Notes: a model not told the origin generated them from the letters alone. Positions 33,867 through 42,260 are shown, numbered from the stretch's first letter. The stretch is 64,000 bases of DNA from Ruania alkalisoli (GCF_014960965.1 NZ_CP063169.1:1955581-2019580); one strand, 5' to 3'. Numbers and translations are program-made.

Positions 33867-34903
33867 GACCTGACTCCTGCCTGTCGGCGGACGTAGAGGT
33901 TGACCAGTACGGCCAGCAGCAGCATCGCTCCGAGGAACGCCTTCAACCAGTTGTTATCCCACTGCGCGAAGACGATGCCCTGGAGTGCCATGCCGTAGAT
34001 CAGGGCACCGATCGCTGCGCCGATGGCCGAGCCGTAACCACCCGTGAGGAGGCAACCGCCGACGACGGCGCAGATGATGTAGATGAACTCCTGCCCGATA
34101 CCGGTGGTCGCCTGGACCGTGCCGACGTCGAACAGCGAAAGCATCCCCACCAGCCAACCGGCACCGGCCGTTCCCATGAACAGGAAGATCTTGGTGCGAA
34201 CCACCGGGACACCGACCTGGCGGGCGGAGTGAGACTGGCCCCCGACGGCGAACACCCAGTTGCCTGCGCGAGTGCGCAGCAGCACCCAGGTGGCCGCGGC
34301 AGTCAATGCGATCCACCACAGAACCGAGGCACGCAGACTGAAATCACCGAACCTGATGACTGATCCGAAGATCACCTTCACTTGCTCGAAACCGGGCACG
34401 TCGGACATGCCCTGGATCGCCACTGTTCCGGTGATCAACTTCGTGACCGCGAGGTTGATGCCCTGCAGGATGAAGAAGGTCGCCAGGGTCACGATGAAGC
34501 TCGGGAGCCCGGTCTTCATCGTGATCCACCCGTTCCATGCGCCGATTCCGAGCGAGGCGACCAGCGCGATGATCACAGCCAGCCACACGTTGATCTCGTA
34601 GTGGGTGGCCATCACACCAACCATCAGGCCGGAGGTGCCCGTCATGGCGCCCGTCGAGAGGTCGAACTCACCACCGATCATCAGCATCGACACGGCGACC
34701 GCCATGATCCCGTAGAGCGAGGCCGAGTAGAGCCACGTCGAAACTCCTGCCGGCGTCAGGAACGCCTGGGTCAGGCTGGAGAAGAGGATGAAGATCGCCA
34801 GGGCCGCGACGGCGGCGCCGACTTCCGGTCGTTGGAGCAGCACGACGAGCGGGTGTGTTCTCACCACCCGCTCGTCGGTGGCTGTCAGGGTTGCGGCGCT
34901 CAT
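33863..34903 (-). CDS. CUT2-type sugar ABC transporter permease (RbsC-like)
   Basis: A 346-aa permease of the BPD_transp_2 family with about ten hydrophobic segments. [23 protein letters not shown] near residue 70 is the hallmark segment ([14 protein letters not shown]), followed by [19 protein letters not shown] and [20 protein letters not shown]. It starts directly after the binding-protein stop and forms a homodimer in this class. Substrate inferred from the operon: a pentose, cyclitol or related sugar. Confidence 0.92.
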   Translation of the reverse strand: MSAATLTATDERVVRTHPLVVLLQRPEVGAAVAALAIFILFSSLTQAFLTPAGVSTWLYSASLYGIMAVAVSMLMIGGEFDLSTGAMTGTSGLMVGVMATHYEINVWLAVIIALVASLGIGAWNGWITMKTGLPSFIVTLATFFILQGINLAVTKLITGTVAIQGMSDVPGFEQVKVIFGSVIRFGDFSLRASVLWWIALTAAATWVLLRTRAGNWVFAVGGQSHSARQVGVPVVRTKIFLFMGTAGAGWLVGMLSLFDVGTVQATTGIGQEFIYIICAVVGGCLLTGGYGSAIGAAIGALIYGMALQGIVFAQWDNNWLKAFLGAMLLLAVLVNLYVRRQAGVRS

Positions 34904-35896
34904 CTAGCGGGTTCCGTTCTCAGCGAACTCGGCCACCTGAGCGGCGTTCTCCTGGGTGATGAATCCGGGACCGGAGTAGATGGGGTGACCGCCACCGACG
35001 ACGTCGCCGTTGCGGGCCTGCAGGGTGAGCAGGCTCACCGGGACGTAGCCCTGCGCGTAGGGCTGCTGGTCGACAGCAAAGATGATGCTGCCGTCCTGGA
35101 CGAGCTCGAGCACATCCTCGCTGACGTCGAAGGTAGCCAGCTGTGCGGCTGAGCCGGAGGACTCGATGGCCTGAGCGGCAGCCACGGCGATGCCCGGGTT
35201 CAGGGTGAGAACACCGTCGATGCTCTCGTCGGAGAGCAGCTGGGACTCGATGGTGTTCTGGGCGTCGGCGACGTTGGCGACGTCGACCTGCACGTTGGAG
35301 ACCGTGCCTCCTAAGGTATCGGCCGCACCAGCACACCGATCCTCCAGCCCGGTGTTCCCGGCTTCGTGAACGATGCACACCAGGTTGGTGACGCCGGCCT
35401 CGCCCAACTGCTCGCCGGCACCCTGCCCGGCGATGAACTCGCTCTGACCAACGTGCGTCTGGGCGCCGAACTCCTGGGACTGTTCCAACCCGGAGTTGAT
35501 GGTGATGACCGGGACCCCTGCGGCCACTGCTGCCTCCACGGCGCCGCGAACGCCATCCGGGTTCGACATGGAGACGATGAGACCATCGATGTCGGAGGCC
35601 ACGGCAGCCTGGATCAGTTGCGACTGCTCCACAGGGTCGCCGTCGCCCTGATAGGTCACGGTGACTCCGAGGTCGTCACCAGCCTGCTCGGCACCGCTCT
35701 TGACAACGTCCCAGAAGGCATCGCCCGGGGTTCCGTGAGTGACGACCGCGATCGTCTCCCCTCCTGAGTTGCCCGACCCGCCCTCGCCGGTACCCCCGGC
35801 TGCGGTGGGGTCCTCCGACGCCGTTGAGCAGCCAACCAGGGCCAGGGGTGCAGCGATGAGGGCCGCCAGGCCCACCTTCACCATCTTCTTCGTCAT
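34904..35896 (-). CDS. CUT2-type sugar-binding lipoprotein
   Basis: A 330-aa periplasmic-binding-protein type I lipoprotein: hydrophobic segment and lipobox ALVGC (Cys at residue 23), a Gly/Ser-rich linker to residue 48, then IAVVTHGTPGDAFWDVVKSG, IDGLIVSMSNPDGVR, VITINSGLEQS, TFDVSEDVLELVQDG and FAVDQQPYAQGYV. It captures a sugar outside the membrane. A strong AAAGGAGG precedes the ATG, and an intercistronic hairpin lies just upstream, both expected for the most abundant product of the operon. Confidence 0.93.
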   Translation of the reverse strand: MTKKMVKVGLAALIAAPLALVGCSTASEDPTAAGGTGEGGSGNSGGETIAVVTHGTPGDAFWDVVKSGAEQAGDDLGVTVTYQGDGDPVEQSQLIQAAVASDIDGLIVSMSNPDGVRGAVEAAVAAGVPVITINSGLEQSQEFGAQTHVGQSEFIAGQGAGEQLGEAGVTNLVCIVHEAGNTGLEDRCAGAADTLGGTVSNVQVDVANVADAQNTIESQLLSDESIDGVLTLNPGIAVAAAQAIESSGSAAQLATFDVSEDVLELVQDGSIIFAVDQQPYAQGYVPVSLLTLQARNGDVVGGGHPIYSGPGFITQENAAQVAEFAENGTR

Positions 35897-35916
35897 GGCT
35901 TCCTCCTTTGGAATCC

Positions 35917-35940
35917 ACAGGGGCGATGGGTCGCCCCTGT
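35917..35940 (-). other. Intercistronic hairpin before the binding-protein gene
   Basis: ACAGGGGCGA (35917-35926), 4-nt loop and its perfect complement (35931-35940) lie between the dehydrogenase and binding-protein genes, 20 nt before the start codon. It lacks a T-run; RNA processing or mRNA protection is more likely than full termination. Confidence 0.6.
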
Positions 35941-36005
35941 TGGGTGGTTGTACTTCATGGTGGTGATTGTCCTTGAGGACCGCCCTACTCGCGGTCCACG
36001 TTCCT

Positions 36006-37004
36006 TCACAGATTCAGTTCAGCCATATCGACGGTGCGCCCCTCGTGCTGGGACGTCTGTGCCGCCTCGGCGATCAGCTGCGCGGAGAGGGCATCCCGCG
36101 GCGTACACGGGTTCGCGACCTCGCCGCGGACGACGCGCACGAACTCCTGGAGCTCGGTGGCATACGCAGTCGCAAACCGGTGCTGGAAATCCGAGTGTGG
36201 CGCACCAGTCGGAAAGGGGACGTCTGCCTCAGCACTTCGCAGGGGTGACTGCTCGTCCAGTCCCACGAGCAGTGTCGCTACCGTGCCTGCCAGCTCCATC
36301 CTGACGTCGTATCCGGCCCCGTTGTACCGCGATCCCGACAGCGTCACGAGGGTACCGTCGGTCATGGTGAGCAGAGCAGCCGACTCGTCCACGTCGTGCG
36401 CATCGCGGAAGTAATCGGCTCCGCGGTTGGCTCCGACGGCGTGGACCGTGGCTACCTCGGACCCGGTGACCCACCGCAAGACGTCGAAGTCGTGGACGTG
36501 GCAGTCGCGAAAGATCCCTCCGCTGCTGGCGATGTACTCCGCCGGCGGTGGTGCCGGGTCGCACGTCATGAGGTGGACCCGGCGCAGCTCTCCGAGATCG
36601 CCTCGACTCAGCGCCTCGCGCGCGGCGCGATAGCCAGCGTCGAACCGGCGCTGAAACCCAATCTGCACCGGCACCTCGCTACGCTCGCAGTCCTCGACGA
36701 GCGTGCGTGAGCTGGTGACGTCCTGCGCGAGAGGTTTCTCGCAGAAGACGGGTATCCCGGCCGCGATCCCGGCGCGGATCAAGTCAGGGTGTGCTGGCGT
36801 GGGTGCCGTGATGACGATGCCATCGGGTGAGTTAGCCAGGGCCTCGTCGATCGACATCGACGTCGCCCCGACCGCGCGTGCAGCGGATGCAGACCGCTCA
36901 CCGTCGGGGTCCGCAACGATCAGCTCGTCGACATCGGGCGCGGCGGCCAAGGTCGAGAGGTGGGCGATACCGATCCGCCCCGCTCCGAGTACTGCGATGC
37001 GCAT
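36006..37004 (-). CDS. Inositol 2-dehydrogenase-like Gfo/Idh/MocA oxidoreductase
   Basis: A 332-aa NAD-dependent dehydrogenase. The Rossmann start is MRIAVLGAGRIGIAHLSTL, the catalytic lysine is in IPVFCEKPLAQDV near residue 93, and SSGGIFRDCHVHDFDVLRWV carries the Asp/His pair; the last segment closely resembles IolG proteins. It would oxidise myo-inositol or a related cyclitol to an inosose. It leads the importer operon, has AGGAGG before the ATG, and its promoter region holds an IolR-like box. Downstream iol genes (iolE, iolD, iolB) are not present, so another polyol or sugar remains possible. Confidence 0.8.
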   Translation of the reverse strand: MRIAVLGAGRIGIAHLSTLAAAPDVDELIVADPDGERSASAARAVGATSMSIDEALANSPDGIVITAPTPAHPDLIRAGIAAGIPVFCEKPLAQDVTSSRTLVEDCERSEVPVQIGFQRRFDAGYRAAREALSRGDLGELRRVHLMTCDPAPPPAEYIASSGGIFRDCHVHDFDVLRWVTGSEVATVHAVGANRGADYFRDAHDVDESAALLTMTDGTLVTLSGSRYNGAGYDVRMELAGTVATLLVGLDEQSPLRSAEADVPFPTGAPHSDFQHRFATAYATELQEFVRVVRGEVANPCTPRDALSAQLIAEAAQTSQHEGRTVDMAELNL

Positions 37005-37126
37005 GTGAACCTCCTGCCAGTCTCGGTTGCGTCAGTTGTGATTGCGTTGGTGGTCGCTCGGCCCGGGTCGAGTGTGGGTCGCGGGCGGACGGTGGAGGTT
37101 CGGTGCCATGGACGCTCCTTCGCATT

Positions 37127-37136
37127 TGTTAGGACA
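37127..37136 (-). promoter_or_regulatory. IolR-like operator at the dehydrogenase promoter
   Basis: TGTCCTAACA (minus strand) fits the KGWCHTRACA motif I recall for the inositol regulator IolR of Corynebacterium. It overlaps the predicted transcription start, a repressor position. Confidence 0.5.
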
Positions 37137-37141
37137 TACGG

Positions 37142-37170
37142 ACCGTAGCGTGGTGACAAGCATCACACAA
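37142..37170 (-). promoter_or_regulatory. Promoter of the dehydrogenase-importer operon
   Basis: On the minus strand, TTGTGT (37165-37170), a 17-bp spacer and TACGGT (37142-37147) form a plausible promoter about 140 bp before the start codon. The predicted start falls in the IolR-like box. Confidence 0.5.
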
Positions 37171-37222
37171 GCGGATTGGGTATCGAGTTTTCGTTGCATC
37201 GCAGGTCATCGACACTGATCGA

Positions 37223-37234
37223 TTGTTCGAACAA
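37223..37234. other. 12-bp palindrome in the 37005-37398 gap
   Basis: TTGTTCGAACAA is fully self-complementary and lies between the divergent dehydrogenase and metalloprotease genes. It lacks the two-arm spacing of a LexA box. The rest of this 394-bp gap holds the minus-strand promoter, its operator and a long leader; no gene was found. Confidence 0.5.
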
Positions 37235-37398
37235 AGTCGCTCATGGTCGAGTTTTGGTGAGGAGTTGGCACAGCGACGGACCACGCACCTGTCCGCGGGC
37301 GGGCCTGGCCATGGTGACGGATCGGGACGTTGTAACGAGAGTGCTGAGACGTGCCAAGGCTCCGCTGGAGCAGTGCGACTCTGCGATACTCTCTCCTT

Positions 37399-38556
37399 GT
37401 GGTTGGTGGTCAGGGGGATGGTGAGTGGTTCATTGCGAGGGATCCGAGGACTCCTCCTGAGCACTTAGCCGACATCGCTGCCCGGCGCTGGGATCTGCAC
37501 CCGGTGATCGCGGCCAATCCGCGTGCCTATCCCGCGCTGCGCCACTGGATGGCTTCGGTGAACCCAGGCGGCACGCGGCCGCAGCCAGGGCATGCTGCCC
37601 CCTCTGCGGGCCCGCAGCCCATCGGTCAGTACCCGCAGCGGCCCGCCGGACCGTACCCACAGCCGCCGCGCCGTGGCTCCGCGTGGGGGCTCGCGGCCGG
37701 AGGCTGCCTCACCGCTCTCGTCCTCGTGGTCGCACTCTTCTCGTGCTCCGGCGCGCTTTTGGCATCGGACGATCCAAATCCCACCGGCGCTGGAAGGGAC
37801 CCGTCCGCGTCCCCGTCCCGGTCCCCCTCCGCGTTCCAGTCCTCGACGCCGTCCGCTCCTGCAGGCGGCAGCGCAGACGCGGAGGCGGACGAGCATATGG
37901 CGGTCTACGAGGCGGAGCGAGAGCGGTATTACGAGCTCGCCGCCCAACTCGAGGGCAACCCCGTCGCACCGCTGGTCACCCGCCCTGTCTGGTTCGAACT
38001 GCTCGAGGAGCGAGCGGCATCGGCCGATTCGCCTTACCTGGCCGAGGGCCTGGCGCGGGACGCGCAGCGGTACCGAGAGGAACTGGAAGGGCACATCGCT
38101 GATGCTGAAGACCGACGCATCAATGACACAGGCACCCTCAGTGAGGGCTTCGTCGACAACGCCGGACACGGCTTCATCACCATCCTCTGGGACGCTGCGA
38201 CCGTATGCGATGACGACGCGATTGGATGCGTTACCGGCGATTCACTCACTGTCCACATGCTCGCCGAAAGCGAGTACGACAGTGAGTACGAATTGCGGAC
38301 GACCCTCGTGCACGAGCTGGCCCACGTTTATCAGAGAGCGGATTCCGCGAGATTCAGGGATGGATCTAGTGACTACGAACGGCTCCTGGACCAGGGGCTG
38401 TTCGAGGGTAGCAGCGAGAAGATGGCCGACTGCTATGCGCTCACCTACTACGACGAGTGGACTGACGCTGGGGCTGGCTACGGGTACGTGTGCGACGAGT
38501 CGGAGCGCGAGGCGATCCGCACGTGGGCGGCAGACCTCAACGCTCCGGTGCCCTGA
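37399..38556 (+). CDS. Membrane-anchored putative zinc metalloprotease with LRV-like N-terminus
   Basis: A 385-aa protein in four parts. Residues 12-53 (ARDPRTPPEHLADIAARRWD, then HPVIAANPRAYPALRHWM) resemble a variant leucine-rich repeat module. A Pro/Gln-rich linker follows, then one membrane segment (about 98-122), then a Ser/Pro linker to residue 158. The outer domain carries HELAH at residues 305-309 (HExxH zinc motif) and a downstream EGSSEKMAD with Glu340 and Asp344 as possible third ligands. Four cysteines in this domain may form disulfides. The LRV part would be cytosolic and the protease outside. GTG 37399 is 8 nt from GATACT. Substrate unknown. A rearranged partial copy follows. 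Confidence 0.7.
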   Translation: MVGGQGDGEWFIARDPRTPPEHLADIAARRWDLHPVIAANPRAYPALRHWMASVNPGGTRPQPGHAAPSAGPQPIGQYPQRPAGPYPQPPRRGSAWGLAAGGCLTALVLVVALFSCSGALLASDDPNPTGAGRDPSASPSRSPSAFQSSTPSAPAGGSADAEADEHMAVYEAERERYYELAAQLEGNPVAPLVTRPVWFELLEERAASADSPYLAEGLARDAQRYREELEGHIADAEDRRINDTGTLSEGFVDNAGHGFITILWDAATVCDDDAIGCVTGDSLTVHMLAESEYDSEYELRTTLVHELAHVYQRADSARFRDGSSDYERLLDQGLFEGSSEKMADCYALTYYDEWTDAGAGYGYVCDESEREAIRTWAADLNAPVP

Positions 38557-38680
38557 TCGGGTGCCCCGGAGGATGTGGCGGTGGAGGTTGTGATCGTCCT
38601 GGATCAGCGCGCTGCCGCTGTGGAGGCGGCGGGGGACCGGCCGACCGTGAGTCCGGGGCGGCGTGGGATCACGTGTCGGC

Positions 38681-39079
38681 GTGGTTGGTGGCCAGGGGGA
38701 TCGTGAGTGGTTCATTGCCAGGGACCCGAGGACTCCTCCTCCTGAACACTGGGCCGAGATCGCTGCCCGGCGCTGGGATCTGCACCCGGTGATCGCGGCC
38801 AATTCGCGCGCCTATCCCGCGCTGCGCCATGGGATGGCCTCGGTGAATCCAGGCGGCATGCCTGCGAAGCGAAATCCGGCCGCCGCACCGTCTTCCGGCC
38901 CGCAGCCAGTCGGTCCGTCCCCGCAGCGCCGGACCGTACCCACAGGTGGCAGCACAGACCCGGAGGTGGACGAGCATTTGCGCTGGGTCCGGACGGGTGG
39001 AGGACCGCTCCCTTGTGGTCCTGGTTCCTGCTGGTGTGTAAACCTGCAGGCCACACATGGTGTCCGAGGGGGGACTTGA
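38681..39079 (+). pseudogene. Rearranged partial copy of the LRV-metalloprotease gene
   Basis: From GTG 38681 the frame repeats the start of the preceding gene almost word for word (GDREWFIARDPRTPP, then AARRWDLHPVIAANSRAYPA), with one inserted codon. After PQR the copy carries a small deletion and then jumps to GGSTDPEVDEH, which matches residues 157-166 of the parent. The membrane segment and the whole protease domain are missing; the frame then runs into the tRNA gene on the other strand and stops at 39079. It is therefore a tandem duplicate with a large internal deletion and a lost 3' end. A small soluble LRV-like protein from it is possible but unlikely. The 124 bp before it hold nothing recognisable. 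Confidence 0.78.
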
Positions 39080-39145
39080 ACCCCCACGCCCTATACGGGC
39101 ACTAGCACCTCAAGCTAGCGCGTCTGCCATTTCCGCCACCCGGAC
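39058..39145 (-). tRNA. tRNA-Leu (anticodon GAG), CCA encoded
   Basis: On the minus strand the gene begins GTCCGGGTGGCGGAAATGGC, pairs a 7-bp acceptor stem (GTCCGGG with CTCGGAC, one G-T pair), has the anticodon loop TTGAGGT closed by CTAGC/GCTAG, a long variable arm, and a TTCAAGT T-loop. The discriminator A (39061) is followed by CCA (39058-39060) in the DNA. The long variable arm and GAG anticodon make it a leucine tRNA reading CUC and CUU. Confidence 0.95.
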
Positions 39146-39269
39146 AAGGGTGAGGCGAACACTCCCACAGGGGCGTTCGCGACGCCGGTAAACATACCAT
39201 GACCGGCTTCTAGATCCGTAACCGGCGACCCACGGGCCGAGTGCTCAGGCTCACACGTGAGCGGCTGAC

Positions 39270-39309
39270 GGCGGCAGGTCCCGAGCCGTTCAGTTCGGGA
39301 CCTGCCGCC
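39270..39309 (-). terminator. Terminator hairpin after the subtilase gene
   Basis: GGCGGCAGGTCCCGA (39270-39284) and its exact complement (39295-39309) form a 15-bp stem with a 10-nt loop, about 55 bp past the subtilase stop. No T-run is visible on the minus-strand side. Confidence 0.65.
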
Positions 39310-39338
39310 CGTGGACCGACCACTGCAGGTGCGGTGAG

Positions 39339-39370
39339 GGTCAGCCGGTCAGCCGGTCAGCCGGTCAGCA
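39339..39370. repeat. Four 8-bp tandem repeats across the subtilase stop codon
   Basis: Three exact GGTCAGCC units and a fourth ending in A (GGTCAGCA). The last unit includes the subtilase stop codon, so slippage there would not change the protein. Confidence 0.8.
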
Positions 39371-42178
39371 CTGACCCAGCATGATGCAGCGCAACTCGCC
39401 CTTCATCTTCGGAGGCACATCCCGCAGCTGCTCGCGGAACTCGCTCGGTGGGTTGCCGTCACCGTCCCGGTCGATGGTGAACACCGCGGTATCGGCGCTC
39501 TCCACGTGATCGGGGTTCTCCGGGTCGCCGAGGGCGTTCACCACGGTCAGGCCGATGATGTAGTCACCATCCGGCACCGACCACTCGGTGTTGTGTCGCC
39601 CGGCCCGGTAGACCGAGGCGAGCACCCCGTCCCACGTGTACGGCGTGAACGCTTCCGCACCTCCCGAACGTCCCACATACTCCGACGCCAGGAACGTCGC
39701 TGTCGGACCGATGGCTGCGCCACGCTCACCGTCGACGGCGGCGTAGACAGTCATCTCCAGCGACTGAGCCGGGTGCTCCAGGTGCACCAGGAACGTCGGC
39801 ACATCGCCATCGGCCATCGAGTAGGTGGCGCCGTCCGGCATTAGATCCCACTCGCCGTTCATCGTGCAGTCCGCTCCGATCAGGCGGTCGCACGCGGTGA
39901 GCTGGCCGAGTACCGGTAGCCCGTACCCGATGTCGGTGAGCAGCGGCACCTCCTGATAGTCACCGGCGTACCCGACGTAGGGCACCCGGATCGGTTCACC
40001 GTCCTCGGGCATCAGGGTCAGGTACCCGCCGTACTGCGCCTGCTCCAGATCGGCGCTCGGAGCGATCGTCACATCGACCGACACACTGGAACCCGCGGGA
40101 ACCGTGATCTGCGCAGGGACATCTACGCTGCTGACGCCGTACAGGAACGTCGGGTCGTCCGGATCCCCGCCCGTGGCGATCGCATCCTCGGCCGAGACCG
40201 TGTACGTGACGTCAGTGCCGCCGTCGTTGTGCAGCGTCACCGTGCGCGAGACCGGGCCGTGCTCGCTCTCGCCGAGCTCGATCGCGCCGGGGGAGACCCG
40301 CGTGGTGGACAGGATCGCCGCATCGATGTCGAGCATCCCGGCCCCTTGGCGGAACACCGGCTCCAGCAGACCGAAGTCGGTATTGAGTGACCACAGCGTG
40401 GGATCGGCTGAATTCTGCAGCACATCCTTGATCTCACCGGGGTCGAGGTCGTCTCGCGCCTGCAGCAGGAGTGCGATCGCGCCCGCCACATGCGGCGATG
40501 CCATCGACGTGCCCGACTTCGATCCGTATCCGCCCTGCTCGAGCGGCATCGTCGACCAGATCTGCCCACCCGGTGCGCCCAGATCGGGCTTGAGCTGCAG
40601 GTCTGCCGTCATGCCGTAGGAGCTGAAGTCGGAGATGAGCCCACCAGTCGGGTTCGGTGCAGAAATCGTCTCATCGCTCCACACCAGCTCGGCCGCCTGC
40701 CCTTCCTCGATGGCAGCCACGAGTGCCAAACCGTCATCGAGGGAGAGTGACGGAACGGCAATCGTGATCGGGGTCTCGCCCTCCACCGTGGGGGAGACGA
40801 GACCTGGCGCGTTGTTGTACAGCACCATCGCGGCAGCGCCAGCATCCTGGGCGTTGACGGCCTTGATGTGGAACGAGCACCCGCCTCGCTGCACGACAAC
40901 CGCCTGGCCCGAATAGTCACCGGCCAGCGGCTCGCACGCGAGCGGGAGGTCCGCGATCGCCAGGGGGAGCTCGCCCGAGGTCGGTGCGTCGGCTGCACCG
41001 GCAGCTGAGATGTACGGGTAGACGGCGCCGTCCGGCTGGGTACCGAACGAGTTCGCCATGAACTCGACATTGTCGTAGGACGCCACGCCGATGACGTCGT
41101 CGCCCACGCCGGGCGCTCCAGCCGCCCACAGCCCGAGGTCACCCTCGTTGCCGATCGAGGCGACCACGACCACTCCGGCGTCCACCAGAGCGGCGCTGGC
41201 CACCGCCGTCGGGTACTCAGGCCAGGAGGCAAAGGCGGCCCCGATGGACATGTTGACCACGTCCATCCCGTCGTCCAACGCCCGCTCCATCGCCTCGATC
41301 ATGATGTCGGAGGTGGTGGAGCCGTCGCAGCCGAACACCCGGTAGGCACCGAAAGTCACACCGGGCGCTACACCGCGTACCCCACCGTCTGCAGGGTCAC
41401 CGTCCGCTCCGACGATCCCGGCCACGTGCGTGCCGTGGCTCTGGCAGTCGTCTGGGTCGGGGTCCGGCGCCGGCACCGGCTGGTAGTCCACGCTGCTGTC
41501 GTCGGCGTTGTAGTCATCGCCCACGAAGTCATACCCCACGGGCACCCGTTCGGTGGGGAAGGTGGTCTCCGCGCCGGAGCCTCCGAGGTCCGGGTGGTGG
41601 TAGTCCACGCCGGTGTCGATGATCCCGACGGCGATCCCCTCACCGTCGTAGCCGAGCTCGCTCTGGGCGATGTCCGCTCCGGTCATGGTGATGGCGCTGA
41701 CCATCTCCGGCATCACATCCGATGTCGGTGTCGGCGGCAGCTCCAGCGGAAGCACCGGGAAGACCGCCTGAACGCCGTCGGCGCCGGCGAGCAGGGCGGC
41801 GTCGGCGTCCGACATTGTCACCGACAGGCCCGTCCATAGAGAGCTGAGCTCGCTGCGGACGCTCAGGTCAACACCGAGCTCCTGCGCCTCAGCAATCACC
41901 TCACGTGCATGCCGGGAGTTCACCGACGGGCTGCCACCGCGACTGGTCGGTGTGCCCTCGGTCTCCACGAGCCAGGCTCCGGTCGGCGATGACTCGGCCT
42001 GCAGTCCGGCCGGTTCCGCTGCGACGCCGTGGTCGGACGCTGTTCCGAGATCGGTGATCTCGTCCGCGGATGCGGCACTCAACGGGATGATGGCGGTCAG
42101 TGCGAGGGCGGCAGCGCTGCCCATCGCAACGGCCCCCCGTCGTGTCCGGTCCGCCCCGGATCGATCGGATCGACGCAT
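39365..42178 (-). CDS. Secreted subtilisin-like serine protease (S8) with PA insert
   Basis: A 937-aa pre-pro-protease. Signal peptide with a twin-Arg-poor basic start and ALALTAIIPLSAASA (cleavage near residue 38); propeptide to about 165; S8 catalytic domain with Asp188 (VGIIDTGVD), His248 (SHGTHVAG) and Ser558 (GTSMASPHVAG); a PA domain inserted around residues 395-510; then a fibronectin-like C-terminal half. It cleaves proteins outside the cell. ATG 42178 is preferred to ATG 42193, because AGGAGA (42185-42190) stands 6 nt before it, while nothing suitable precedes the upper one. Transcription starts from a good promoter overlapped by a long palindrome. Confidence 0.93.
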   Translation of the reverse strand: MRRSDRSGADRTRRGAVAMGSAAALALTAIIPLSAASADEITDLGTASDHGVAAEPAGLQAESSPTGAWLVETEGTPTSRGGSPSVNSRHAREVIAEAQELGVDLSVRSELSSLWTGLSVTMSDADAALLAGADGVQAVFPVLPLELPPTPTSDVMPEMVSAITMTGADIAQSELGYDGEGIAVGIIDTGVDYHHPDLGGSGAETTFPTERVPVGYDFVGDDYNADDSSVDYQPVPAPDPDPDDCQSHGTHVAGIVGADGDPADGGVRGVAPGVTFGAYRVFGCDGSTTSDIMIEAMERALDDGMDVVNMSIGAAFASWPEYPTAVASAALVDAGVVVVASIGNEGDLGLWAAGAPGVGDDVIGVASYDNVEFMANSFGTQPDGAVYPYISAAGAADAPTSGELPLAIADLPLACEPLAGDYSGQAVVVQRGGCSFHIKAVNAQDAGAAAMVLYNNAPGLVSPTVEGETPITIAVPSLSLDDGLALVAAIEEGQAAELVWSDETISAPNPTGGLISDFSSYGMTADLQLKPDLGAPGGQIWSTMPLEQGGYGSKSGTSMASPHVAGAIALLLQARDDLDPGEIKDVLQNSADPTLWSLNTDFGLLEPVFRQGAGMLDIDAAILSTTRVSPGAIELGESEHGPVSRTVTLHNDGGTDVTYTVSAEDAIATGGDPDDPTFLYGVSSVDVPAQITVPAGSSVSVDVTIAPSADLEQAQYGGYLTLMPEDGEPIRVPYVGYAGDYQEVPLLTDIGYGLPVLGQLTACDRLIGADCTMNGEWDLMPDGATYSMADGDVPTFLVHLEHPAQSLEMTVYAAVDGERGAAIGPTATFLASEYVGRSGGAEAFTPYTWDGVLASVYRAGRHNTEWSVPDGDYIIGLTVVNALGDPENPDHVESADTAVFTIDRDGDGNPPSEFREQLRDVPPKMKGELRCIMLGQC

Positions 42179-42195
42179 GAAGGGTCTCCTCATCG

Positions 42196-42235
42196 TGTTC
42201 GACGTACGTCCCGTGATGGGGACGTCCGTCGAACA
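42196..42235. promoter_or_regulatory. 17-bp-arm palindrome over the subtilase promoter, candidate operator
   Basis: TGTTCGACGTACGTCCC (42196-42212) and GGGACGTCCGTCGAACA (42219-42235) are complementary at 16 of 17 positions with a 6-bp spacer. The repeat covers the end of the -10 box, the expected start site and the 5' leader up to the Shine-Dalgarno. Confidence 0.7.
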
Positions 42236-42260
42236 TAGCCGTCTGATCCCGATCTGTGAA
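42232..42260 (-). promoter_or_regulatory. Promoter of the subtilase gene
   Basis: On the minus strand, TTCACA (42255-42260), a 17-bp spacer and TATGTT (42232-42237) match the sigma-70-type consensus well; predicted start near 42225. Confidence 0.7.

Noticed and set aside
37223-37468. Small open frame beginning near the 12-bp palindrome
   Set aside because: It has no ribosome site, overlaps the metalloprotease start in another frame and has no recognisable content.
39058-39145. tRNA-Leu as an integration site of a mobile element
   Set aside because: No integrase, no second copy of the tRNA end, and no phage or plasmid gene nearby; only the truncated gene copy adjoins it.
39339-39370. Short repeats as a possible CRISPR
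   Set aside because: Units are 8 bp, directly abutting, without spacers, and no cas gene is present.
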